Notes under the pieces: generated by a model
What the model was told of the DNA's origin: nothing
The model's database searches: none
What the model saw: only the letters and a program-made list of their open reading frames with translations
Shown here: in pieces, positions 52,901 through 59,017 of the stretch
Numbering within the stretch: position 1 is the first letter of the stretch
Layout: every line of letters starts with the position of its first letter
Position numbers and translations under genes: made by a program
Assembly: GCF_963855985.1 (NCBI RefSeq)
Contig: NC_087100.1
Location: 1,957,001-2,021,000, forward strand
Reading direction: 5' to 3'
DNA: 64,000 bases
Source: Ostrinia nubilalis
Lineage: Eukaryota; Arthropoda; Insecta; Lepidoptera; Crambidae

Positions 52901-53106
52901 ATTGTATAGCATTTTCACCACTAAACCTGCAATTTCAACAAAATGACGCATTTATTAAACAGAATACCAAAATTAAGGCACCAAGATAAATTTCACTGTA
53001 CACTTTCCCTTCAAAAAGGCAAAAACTGTAGCTACCCACTTGTAGGTGAAAAAATAACATTGAATTACCTGTCGTCATTGATTAATTTGTCCACTGTCAG
53101 AGCCAT
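40667..53106 (-). CDS. Aup1: AUP1-like lipid-droplet/ER protein, complete, 8 exons, 372 aa
   Basis: Exons in transcript order (minus strand): 53069-53106, 52760-52926, 49444-49556, 48821-48894, 47278-47411, 46607-46809, 42892-43042, 40667-40905. All introns are GT/AG and phases fit (1119 nt). Layout: short N-terminus MALTVDKLINDD, a membrane hairpin segment (FVLYMPVGILLLFVRIVLAL region, residues about 18-48), and an acyltransferase-like domain with ANCVSCLD and PEGGAANGRGVLRF. Next come the CUE domain (ARQVKEVLPAVPMRDIMRDL plus VDVTITNFLEG) and a C-terminal basic helix (LSFQERKANMIAEARRKYIE) matching the UBE2G2-binding region of human AUP1. The family links ER-associated degradation with lipid droplets. 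Length is close to human AUP1 (about 410 aa). The motif-I histidine is cysteine here. Exons 6 and 7 exist in extra intronic copies. Confidence 0.93.
41653..41754 (-). pseudogene. Aup1 CUE-exon copy, 102-nt phase 1-1 cassette
   Basis: Donor GACCTGG|GTGAGT as in the real exon. The acceptor TTGGGTTAG is new. Encodes PRRREPPPELARLARQVKEV LPAVPMRDIMRDL, open. At 102 nt and phase 1 to 1, it could be added after exon 7 without shifting frame. The polypyrimidine tract is poor. Confidence 0.7.
42220..42321 (-). pseudogene. Second Aup1 CUE-exon copy, 102-nt phase 1-1 cassette
   Basis: Same layout as the copy at 41653: donor GTGAGT, acceptor GGGTTAG, 34 open codons in phase 1. It differs by a few silent bases and a C for the T near the acceptor. 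Confidence 0.7.
42892..43042 (-). CDS. Aup1: Aup1 exon 7 (start of CUE domain)
   Basis: Acceptor CTCTACAG, donor CTGG|GTGAGT, phase 0 to 1. Encodes VELAEYKWEELNAGGRAPRR to AVPMRDIMRDL. It is the only copy with the 5' part VELAEYKWEELNAGG. Confidence 0.95.
43043..44246 (-). other. Aup1 intron 6, right part
   Basis: AT-rich, no exon or element boundary recognised. Confidence 0.5.
44247..44390 (-). pseudogene. Aup1 exon 6 copy D, 144-nt phase 0-0 cassette
   Basis: FPWSDAWWFLWTPATVFSIT to IADGLG is open. Donor GGA|GTGAGT. This copy alone has AG directly before TTC (TATGTAAG|TTC), so it is a frame-preserving candidate exon after exon 6. Confidence 0.65.
44470..44704. mobile_element. hAT-type MITE family 1, flanked by CTTTAGAT
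   Basis: CAGTCTTTCCCAAAGTGGGC start and GTTTGGGAACCGATG end, with the 8-bp CTTTAGAT at 44462-44469 and 44705-44712. 235 bp, non-coding. Also present at 46014-46248 and, reversed and split, at 34520-35023. Confidence 0.85.
44713..44907. mobile_element. hAT-type MITE family 2, sharing the CTTTAGAT target
   Basis: CACTGGTTCCCAAAGAGGGG start and TGGTCGAACCAATG end, flanked by CTTTAGAT (44705-44712 and 44908-44915). The sequence differs from family 1. It sits back to back with it, with one shared octamer between. Confidence 0.8.
45083..45226 (-). pseudogene. Aup1 exon 6 copy C
   Basis: 144 nt, FPWSDAWW to IADGLG open, donor GGG|GTGAGT intact. The base triplet before TTC is ATG rather than AAG, so no AG acceptor is in place. 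Confidence 0.8.
45298..45305. other. Empty CTTTAGAT target site
   Basis: In this duplicate the sequence runs CGATAGCTTTAGATCGAAGG with one octamer and no element. The neighbouring duplicates at 44462 and 46006 carry two hAT elements at the same point. Confidence 0.9.
45325..45624. mobile_element. Harbinger-like MITE with TAA duplication
   Basis: TGCCCGTCTTCACCATCAAT and, reversed, TGCCCGTTTTCACCATCAAT ends with about 35-bp inverted repeats, flanked by TAA (45322-45324 and 45625-45627). 300 bp, non-coding. A relative lies at 47814-47929. Confidence 0.75.
45793..45936 (-). pseudogene. Aup1 exon 6 copy B
   Basis: 144 nt, open (IRQAIADGLG variant), donor GGG|GTGAGT, no AG before TTC. Confidence 0.8.
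46014..46248. mobile_element. hAT-type MITE family 1, second duplicate
   Basis: Nearly identical to 44470-44704, with CTTTAGAT at 46006-46013 and 46249-46256. Confidence 0.85.
46257..46455. mobile_element. hAT-type MITE family 2, second duplicate
   Basis: Nearly identical to 44713-44907 apart from a few changes (first base A, GGGCCATC for GGGTC), with CTTTAGAT at 46456-46463. Confidence 0.8.
46607..46809 (-). CDS. Aup1: Aup1 exon 6, full-length version
   Basis: Acceptor CTTCACCAG, donor GGG|GTGAGT, phase 1 to 0. Encodes (T)VERPFTNVTVHRATDARDK then FPWSDAWWFLW to IADGLG. The first 19 residues are absent from copies B-D and align with the human VQRPLVSVTV region, so this is the real exon. Confidence 0.94.
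46810..47277 (-). other. Aup1 intron 5
   Basis: AT-rich. An RTE-type scrap (CCACAGGACATTGCCATTCA) lies near 47190. Nothing else recognised. Confidence 0.5.
47278..47411 (-). CDS. Aup1: Aup1 exon 5 (acyltransferase motif III region)
   Basis: Acceptor GTGTGCAG, donor ATAA|GTAAGT, phase 2 to 1. Encodes QHFGECASQPVLLQPEGGAA then NGRGVLRFTDWPCPLGNRVQ PLAI. PEG-AANGRGVLRF aligns with the human PEEEATNGREGLLRF. Confidence 0.95.
47520..47800 (+). repeat. Dispersed retroelement fragment with (TTTC)n tail
   Basis: CACTCGGCATGGGGCACACT... to GTCCATGGCAATAAATG followed by TTTC repeats at 47780-47798, a typical LINE/SINE 3' end. Family not determined. Confidence 0.55.
47814..47929. mobile_element. Short Harbinger-like MITE with TTA duplication
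   Basis: TGCACGTTTTCACCATCGAT start and GGTGGTGAAAACGGGCA end, TTA at 47811-47813 and 47930-47932. It is a shorter relative of 45325-45624, inserted just after the (TTTC)n tail. Confidence 0.75.
47933..48484 (-). other. Aup1 intron 4, part
   Basis: Nothing recognised. Confidence 0.45.
48485..48655 (+). mobile_element. Lep1-type Helitron
   Basis: A|TCCTACTAATATTATAAATG...GCCGCGGGTAAAAGCTAG|T, 171 bp. The shortest family member here. Confidence 0.85.
48821..48894 (-). CDS. Aup1: Aup1 exon 4
   Basis: Acceptor TTGTTTCAG, donor GGAA|GTAAGT, phase 0 to 2. Encodes LKKWKVPPFFASTMGIRNAA QFVR. Confidence 0.92.
49268..49385. mobile_element. Small MITE, GGCTGAGTT ends, TAT flanks
   Basis: GGCTGAGTTACACCACCTTA and, reversed, GGCCGAGTTGCACCATCTTA ends. 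TAT precedes and follows. 118 bp, non-coding. Confidence 0.7.
49444..49556 (-). CDS. Aup1: Aup1 exon 3 (acyltransferase motif I region)
   Basis: Acceptor GTTCCAG, donor AAGT|GTATGT, phase 1 to 0. Encodes (G)VYVKLKGSRDPRCSVMVAN then CVSCLDALAASHVLGTIS. The alternative donor two bases earlier (GTGTAT) would break the frame into exon 4, so GTATGT is chosen. Confidence 0.9.
49923..50866 (+). mobile_element. piggyBac-like element (TTAA duplication), decayed
   Basis: TTAA|CCTTTAACTACTGACGTGG on the left and, reversed, TTAA|CCTTTAGCTACTGAGGTGG on the right. GGGCCTCTCAGGCCCCCAC repeats lie inside both ends. A broken frame near 50217 (MEPTVRRPRESVISEVKI, then stops) could be a transposase start. No catalytic domain remains. 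Confidence 0.8.
50894..51643 (+). CDS. Reverse transcriptase C-terminal part of the LINE
   Basis: Open frame of about 249 codons starting in LYSIYTADLP. The catalytic ATYADDTA box is near residue 20. The YLGLHLDRRLTWATHI, KPIWTYGIQLWG and RFQNKTLRAI blocks of Jockey/CR1-group reverse transcriptases follow. Endonuclease, ORF1 and the first half of the RT are missing. The frame stays open to its natural stop, so the insertion is probably young, but it cannot make a working protein. Confidence 0.85.
   Translation: MLYSIYTADLPCTTDVVTATYADDTACLASHKDPALASEKLQNHLYEIDEWLEKWRIKPNVTKSLQITFTLRKGDCPAVTLRGQQLPTENCVRYLGLHLDRRLTWATHIKTKRKEADLQFKKFYWLIGRQSSLSLNNKMLVYKCIIKPIWTYGIQLWGSASNSNLEILQRFQNKTLRAISNSPWFARNVEIHEYLEMPTVREEVSKYCTKYKERLKHHTNQLAREIVEQTHKTTTRLKRWQILQLDQRC
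50896..51823 (+). mobile_element. 5'-truncated Jockey-type LINE
   Basis: A 12-bp duplication AATAGAAAAAAT (50884-50895 and 51824-51835) flanks the element, which ends in a run of about 20 A. It starts inside the reverse transcriptase. It sits in Aup1 intron 2 in antisense orientation to the gene. Confidence 0.88.
51836..52759 (-). other. Aup1 intron 2, remaining part
   Basis: Nothing recognised. Confidence 0.5.
52760..52926 (-). CDS. Aup1: Aup1 exon 2 (membrane segment)
   Basis: Acceptor AATTGCAG, donor TTTCG|GTAAGT, phase 2 to 1. Encodes (R)FSGENAIQFVLYMPVGILL LFVRIVLALVLWIASIILP, the hydrophobic hairpin-type segment by which AUP1 enters ER and lipid-droplet membranes. Confidence 0.93.
53069..53106 (-). 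CDS. Aup1: Aup1 exon 1 (start codon)
   Basis: ATG at 53106-53104 followed by MALTVDKLINDD, donor ACAG|GTAATT, phase 2. Reading on into exon 2 gives INDDRFSGENAIQF. Chosen because it is the nearest upstream ATG in the required phase with a donor. Confidence 0.8.
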
Positions 53107-54380
53107 AACAATTTTGCATGAACGATACTGTTAATGTAGCCCACTTTGTAATTAATTTAAAGCAAAAATGTGAATTTCCTCTTTCTTCGTAATGTGTATA
53201 CGTATGACATGAATGACATTTATGACAATTAAAAAAACGAAAGTCAATTTCGGGACAGTTGTGTTGTACCAATCGGATTGGGACAACTCCGGATCTGAGA
53301 ACTTACAAAAAAATAATAATTAAAACCAAAACGAAATAAAATTAATTTAAGTTGACATCCCTTACTGATTGATAAAATTCGAGATAAACGTGAAATTAAA
53401 GGAAAAATCTATGATGCCAAACTTTATAGAATAATGTTTGTATTCCTTTGCTACATTAAACAACTAAACATGTTGCCAGTACAGAGAAAATGTTCGTATT
53501 TATAACATTTATGCAATAAATAAATCATAGAAACAATTTATTTGTAGGAAATTAGAATTGTCATTAATTTGGAAATATGTTTTATAATATTTATAATAAC
53601 ATAAAACATTGTTATTTTTTCATTTTTTTTCTCGTCTCATTACCTACCTAAAATAAGTAGATTCCGGACTTATGTGTAGCGGTACTAGCGGTATTCGAAT
53701 GGCATCTTTTATTAAATACACGTGTGATGTGACTCACTGGATTTAATAAATACCCACCTTTTAAGTTGTGGTCATTATCATTAGATTCTGCCTTAGTTTT
53801 GATGTCATTATGATGATGATTTATAATTAGGTAAATATTGTATCTTCTTATACTAGTAACATTATTTTCTGCTGTCAATTTGACGTTAGATGAAGTGACA
53901 ACTTCTTTTTCCGTCGATGATGTTTAAATGACCCACGCTGAACTGTCCCACCAAACTCAATGACAGGGGGTCGCTACCATCGTTCAACTATATGGTTTTC
54001 AACATGGCAAAAATCGGAACCAGCGATCCGGTATTGACGGTGGCGCCCCACTGTCAATGTCATCGATAGGACAGTCCAGTATTTTGGAACTATATGTCTG
54101 TGGTTGTTCGACTTCGCGTTCCTATGTATTACTTTTCTCTATGCTTTCTTCTTGGTCCTTGTGTAGTAGAATTAATTCTAAAACCAATCTATTGAAATAA
54201 TTACAAAAGTGCCTTGTTCAATAATTATTATTCAGGGAAGAAATTGTTTTCTAACTCTTGTGATGTAAATCATCTTTTACATCTTCGTGTTTATTTGTGG
54301 AGTGGACGTGTTTATTTCAAATTCGACCATCTGATATTTGTTTACTAGTCATTAGGGCTAAAAGTGCTGAAACGATAACG
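53107..54380. promoter_or_regulatory. Shared upstream region of divergent Aup1 and Trpml
   Basis: 1.27 kb between the two start codons with no other gene. It must hold both 5' UTRs and start sites. No clear TATA box or initiator could be placed by eye. Confidence 0.5.
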
Positions 54381-56186
54381 ATGGACAACATAATTTCGTC
54401 ACCGGAAGACAACACCTGCTCGGAGGGGGAGGAAGAGCGTAAAGCGACGGGCACTCGCGCCAATCATGCGGATCCCCAAGGATTTTCCTCGTCTCAGTCC
54501 GCTGCGTACACACTCCACGAAATGGAAGAAAAAATGCGACGAAAACTGCAGTTTTTCTTCATGAACCCGATCGAAAAGTGGAGGGCGAAGAGGAAGTTTC
54601 CATACAAGTTTGTTGTGCAAGTAATCAAGATAGTGCTGGTTACGTTTCAGCTCTGCCTATTTGCACACAACCGATACAATCACGTCAACTACACGTGGGA
54701 CAACCGTATCAGTTTTTCGCACTTATTTCTGCTGGGCTGGGACTCGACGCGGGAGATAAACGCCTACCCGCCGGGCGCCGGGCCCCTCGCCGTCTACAAA
54801 GTGGATGAGTTCTATAACACCCTGGACTACGCTTTTGCAGGCTACCAAAACTTAAGCAATGCTATTGGCCCATACTCTTACAATGATGAAAACAACAACC
54901 AAGTGGACCCAGTATTCTGTCAGTACAATTACAAAGAAGGCATCATCAACGGTTTCAATGAGAGCTACGAGTTCAACTCTGAAGTGATTGAGTCATGCAC
55001 AAACTTCACTGGAGGCAAATCTGTATATTTCAGCTCTAAGGACATGCTGAAGAGTGCTGGTTTGGAAATTAATTTTGCTGCATTAGTTCGTGCCAAGTTG
55101 ATGTTCTCAATCAAAACTATAAACTTCAGAGCAGCTGGGCCTATCACTCCTCCTGACTGTTATCGGTTTGATGTGGCCATAATATTTGATAATGAAGACC
55201 ATGATGGGCAAATGTCTCTTACATTAGACGCTGAACCCTACAAGTTGATTTGCAAGGGTGATCAAGAGTATGTAACGGACAATAAAATTGATCAAGTCCT
55301 AAGAAGTATTCTCAATATACTTGTCATACTTATTTGCTCTGTTTCGTTTGTTCTGTGCAGTAGGGCTATTTATAGAGCTCAACTTTTAAAGGAACTCACT
55401 GTCCAATTCTTCCGTCGCACTTACAACAAAGAACTCAGCTTAGATGGGCGATTAGAGTTCTTGAACATTTGGTACATAATGATCATTGTCAATGACTTGC
55501 TCATCATTCTGGGATCAGCGATTAAGGAGCAGATTGAACGAAACCAATTTACAAACGACCAATGGAATGTATGCTCTCTGTTTCTGGGTACAGGAAACTT
55601 ACTTGTTTGGTTTGGTGTCCTAAGGTATTTAGGATTTTTCAAGACTTACAATGTCGTTATCCTGACTCTAAAAAAGGCTGCTCCTAAAATATTTCGATTT
55701 TCAATCTGTGCTTTGCTTTTGTATGCTGGCTTCACATTCTGTGGTTGGCTGATATTGGGACCTTACCACATGAAGTTCCGTTCTCTGTCTATGACATCAG
55801 AGTGTCTGTTTTCACTTATCAACGGAGATGATATGTTTGCAACATTCTCTATAATGTCGAAGAAATCACCAATGCTGTGGTGGTTCAGTAGAGTGTATCT
55901 GTACTCATTCATAAGTTTGTATATTTACGTTGTGCTAAGTTTATTCATTTCTGTGATCATGGATGCTTATGACACAATAAAGCAGTATTACAAAGATGGT
56001 TTCCCAAAGAGTGATTTGCAGCAATTTATTGGTGAAACGAGTATTGAAGAAGTATCTTCAGGGTTATATCGAACCCAGAGTTCAACTTCTCTAAATGCTT
56101 TAATGAATTCGTTATTTTGTTGTAATTTTTACAGAAGTGCTTATTCTAAAATAGGTGGACGTAGTTCAAATCAAAATCTGATTTAA
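54381..56186 (+). CDS. Trpml: Mucolipin (TRPML) cation channel, intronless, 601 aa
   Basis: ATG in ACGATGG context (MDNIISSPEDNTCSEGEEER). The in-frame codons upstream of it contain no ATG. Layout: acidic N-terminus, a basic membrane-proximal stretch (FFMNPIEKWRAKRKFPYK) that in the family binds the lysosomal lipid PI(3,5)P2, TM1 at about residues 77-98 (VVQVIKIVLVTFQLCLF), and a large lumenal domain with N-glycosylation sites (NYT, NLS, NES, NFT) and paired cysteines. TM2-TM6 follow with the pore filter NGDDMF at residues 481-486, as in human TRPML1, then a cytosolic tail with FCCNF that could be palmitoylated. The family releases Ca2+ and Fe2+ from late endosomes and lysosomes. Length fits the family (about 580-650 aa). 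The whole coding sequence is a single exon, unlike its neighbours. Confidence 0.96.
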   Translation: MDNIISSPEDNTCSEGEEERKATGTRANHADPQGFSSSQSAAYTLHEMEEKMRRKLQFFFMNPIEKWRAKRKFPYKFVVQVIKIVLVTFQLCLFAHNRYNHVNYTWDNRISFSHLFLLGWDSTREINAYPPGAGPLAVYKVDEFYNTLDYAFAGYQNLSNAIGPYSYNDENNNQVDPVFCQYNYKEGIINGFNESYEFNSEVIESCTNFTGGKSVYFSSKDMLKSAGLEINFAALVRAKLMFSIKTINFRAAGPITPPDCYRFDVAIIFDNEDHDGQMSLTLDAEPYKLICKGDQEYVTDNKIDQVLRSILNILVILICSVSFVLCSRAIYRAQLLKELTVQFFRRTYNKELSLDGRLEFLNIWYIMIIVNDLLIILGSAIKEQIERNQFTNDQWNVCSLFLGTGNLLVWFGVLRYLGFFKTYNVVILTLKKAAPKIFRFSICALLLYAGFTFCGWLILGPYHMKFRSLSMTSECLFSLINGDDMFATFSIMSKKSPMLWWFSRVYLYSFISLYIYVVLSLFISVIMDAYDTIKQYYKDGFPKSDLQQFIGETSIEEVSSGLYRTQSSTSLNALMNSLFCCNFYRSAYSKIGGRSSNQNLI

Positions 56187-57056
56187 ATATGTATTCTAAA
56201 AATTCAATGTAGCATGCCAGAAAAGATGTTTACTTGTATCAAATACTAATAATTGATAACCAGGTATATCTGTATTTGTCCACACCTACCATATCTATAG
56301 TAAATCAAGGTCTCTTTCGCAATTGCCAATGTCAACAGGGCAGCTATTTTTGATATTATTTTATATTACATAAATTGAAAACTGCAATTATGTCACAAAA
56401 GTATTATCAGAAGAGCACATACTCAAATAATGTAAGTACCTAAATGAGTTTTAAAATTACCAAAGATAAATTGTATAAATTTATAGATCAATTACATTGT
56501 TTCTTTGATTTTGCTCAAGATATTTTCATATGAAAAATAAGCTGTTTTACAACAAATTCATTTTATACTTGTACTTACAATAAATTAGTACCTATCTTAA
56601 GGTAAATCATTATTTATTATGCAAAAACAAGTCCATTTATTATGTGACTGTAAAAAATATGATGAAGAATTGTACCAATATCATGTAGGTATAAATAAAT
56701 ATTTTTTCTTATTTAAAGATACTTATTTACAATCATTCATATAATCATCTCATTACTTTATAGAGTTATTTATTTAGAATATCATCTCCAAATCAACCTG
56801 TTACCTGTGTTTATTCTTATGTATGGGGGTCTGGGGAGGCCAACCTACTTAGTTTTATTTTGAAAGTGTACCTTACTAATTTACGCATAAATGAGGATAT
56901 TAAACTGTATAAATAGCTCTTAACATTTGTACCCAGTTGTTAGATGTTTATTTTTAAAAAATGTAAAAAAGATGTGTGTAAATAAATGTATTTTTGTAAA
57001 ACTGGTTTCTTTTGTTTAATAAGTTTATTTTGATAACCTGCGACATTATCCTCCTA
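56187..57056. other. Trpml 3' UTR and intergenic DNA
   Basis: AT-rich, no gene or element seen. Confidence 0.5.
56694..56699 (+). terminator. Possible Trpml poly(A) signal
   Basis: AATAAA within GGTATAAATAAATATT. Another AATAAA lies at 56579-56584. Which one is used cannot be told from sequence. Confidence 0.45.
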
Positions 57057-57646
57057 CTCGAATGAATAATTTGACCTGGATTTGCCTTTGTTAATATGAT
57101 CTTTGTCACGAGGTCGTCTTTCGTCGGACACAAATGCATGATCAAACTGCATTCGAAGTATGCAACACGATACTTCAATGAGTAATGTAACAGCAAATTA
57201 TAGGAAAACAGATCTATTTGCAACTGTATAAAGTACATTTTACTTGCACGTAATTTATTAATTGATAGCTAAAATCAAATTCTTTCTCATAACAATATAA
57301 TTGACACGAAACAATCGATGTTTTTGCAATACGATTAACGCCCCCAATTACGTGGCCAACACTTGAGTAGAAAATTATCTATCGAGTATGTACATTGTAC
57401 AATTATAAACAATAACCACTACATAATTATATTCTTGCAATTAATTCATCAATCAAGTGCCCCGCTTAACTTTCATAACATCGCTCAAAGATATCATGCG
57501 ATTTTAAATCTTAATACAATGACGTGAAAGTTCAGTTTGTAACACTACAAATGATAGTACAGAGCCATCTGGTGTTGAAGTTATGATAATCGCTTGAATG
57601 GAACTAAGGGCCTTCTATGTGTTAATAAAGCTTTATTTAAACCCAT
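57057..57646 (+). repeat. 590-bp direct repeat, left copy
   Basis: Runs from CTCGAATGAATAATTTGACC to CTTTATTTAAACCCAT and abuts the 5' LTR. The same 590 bp, with no difference seen in the parts compared, abuts the 3' LTR at 62413-63002. It has no recognisable gene. Confidence 0.92.
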
Positions 57647-58332
57647 TGTATAAACCTTCCATGAAACTTGTTTGTGTTATTTGCCGAGAGATGTCACTGC
57701 TCTTTGAGACGCGTAAAGCTGTACCGCGGTGTCCAGATTTTTTTCCCTGGCTTTATATACCTGGAGTATTTTGACATCTGTGAACCCCCCAATCCGTCCC
57801 CCGGACACGGCCTGAGCCGAGGTCCGAGCCTACCGTGGCGCCCTCAGGCCGCGTCCGTAGTCCCCCTCGATCGGGCCCACCAGAGTGAGCCCGCCGTAGG
57901 CTGGACTTTGGTCCAACACCGCGGTGGGCAACCCTCTAGTTGGGTTCGCCACTGATCGGGCGCCTTATGCGCTCGATACGGCCCGATCGCGAACGTCGGT
58001 CTGCGACCGACGCGGACGAGCCTGGGCTTCGCTTCGCGAAGCCCACACTCGGCCTCGTCGGCACGCGCACCGACGATCGCCAAACGGCTAGAGTGTACCT
58101 TCTGTACTCGCCACTCTGCCCGGTGAAGCTGGAAAAGCTCCTCAAGCTACCAGCGCGCGTCCCTTCAAAAAAAAAAAAAAAAAAAAAAAAAAAACATCTG
58201 TGAACCTTTGACAACCTTTGAGAACCATTGACAACCTGTGTCAAGCAATAAATTGTCACCTAAATATTGACGTCTTATTTAAACCTAGATAAGAGTCCCT
58301 TAAGTGCGCCGAGAGTATCCGTGGTTTATTCA
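57647..58332 (+). repeat. 5' LTR of the BEL/Pao element (with retroposon insertion)
   Basis: Starts TGTATAAACCTTCC and ends GTTTATTCA directly before the primer-binding segment. Apart from the insertion at 57786-58194 and its target duplication, it matches the 3' LTR base for base in length (248 bp shared). Confidence 0.88.
57786..58194 (+). mobile_element. GC-rich poly(A) retroposon inside the 5' LTR
   Basis: About 380 bp of GC-rich sequence ending in 28 A, flanked by an 11-bp duplication CATCTGTGAAC (57775-57785 and 58195-58205). Target-primed retroposition is clear. It could be a SINE or a 5'-truncated LINE end. No protein motif was recognised. Confidence 0.85.
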
Positions 58333-59017
58333 TGGTCCTTCGAGCCGGATATCATCAGGAAGCTGATGTCCATTGGGCACTGGTAACGGTGCAGGTGCCG
58401 CGATTACACTTCGTGCATTTTTGGAGGGGGGTGACGTCCTGGACAGTGGATCGCTGTCACAAACAGGACAGGTCAAGAAGCTGGGTCAGCTAGGAGCTGC
58501 TGACACCAGTTTGACAGTACCAGCTGTGGTGCTGTCAGGGCAACCAACTGGTTGAGGAACATCAGATGATGATGGTGGTGCTGCGCTGAAGTGGCGCCAT
58601 CTGGTGGAGACACGCTCGGAGCCCTAAGAAGTTGTGTTGGAGCCCTAAGGAGGACGTCTCGGAGCCCTAAGGGGTTCGTGTCGGAGCCCGAAGAAGTTCG
58701 TGTTCCGTTCGGCGCCGTCTATTTGTGATAGTGTGTGAGTGAGACGGATAACAATTGTAAGTACTCTTTTGACATTTTTATTTGTGAAGAGAATTGAAGA
58801 ATTTTGGACTTTATTTACACTAGAAATTTAACTTGGAAAATTTAAACTGTTTATATTAACTTAGAAAAATTTTAGAAATAATTTTAGGACTTAGAATAAT
58901 TTTGAAAAAGCGGTTGCTACGGGGAACCTATGCCCGATTTCTGTCAGAGTTATTAATTTTCTCAAACACTTAGAAATTTTCGGAATTTTTAGCATTTTTT
59001 TTTGGATATTTGTTTAC

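Noticed and set aside
54297..54380. Longer N-terminus for Trpml (28 extra codons)
   Set aside because: The extension starts at GTG and has no ATG. The first ATG at 54381 has a good context and gives a family-like N-terminus.
57057..57646. 590-bp repeat as the element's LTR
   Set aside because: The primer-binding segment follows the 266-bp TGTATAAACC...TTTATTCA unit, and the order repeat-LTR-body-LTR-repeat cannot arise if the 590 bp were part of the LTR.
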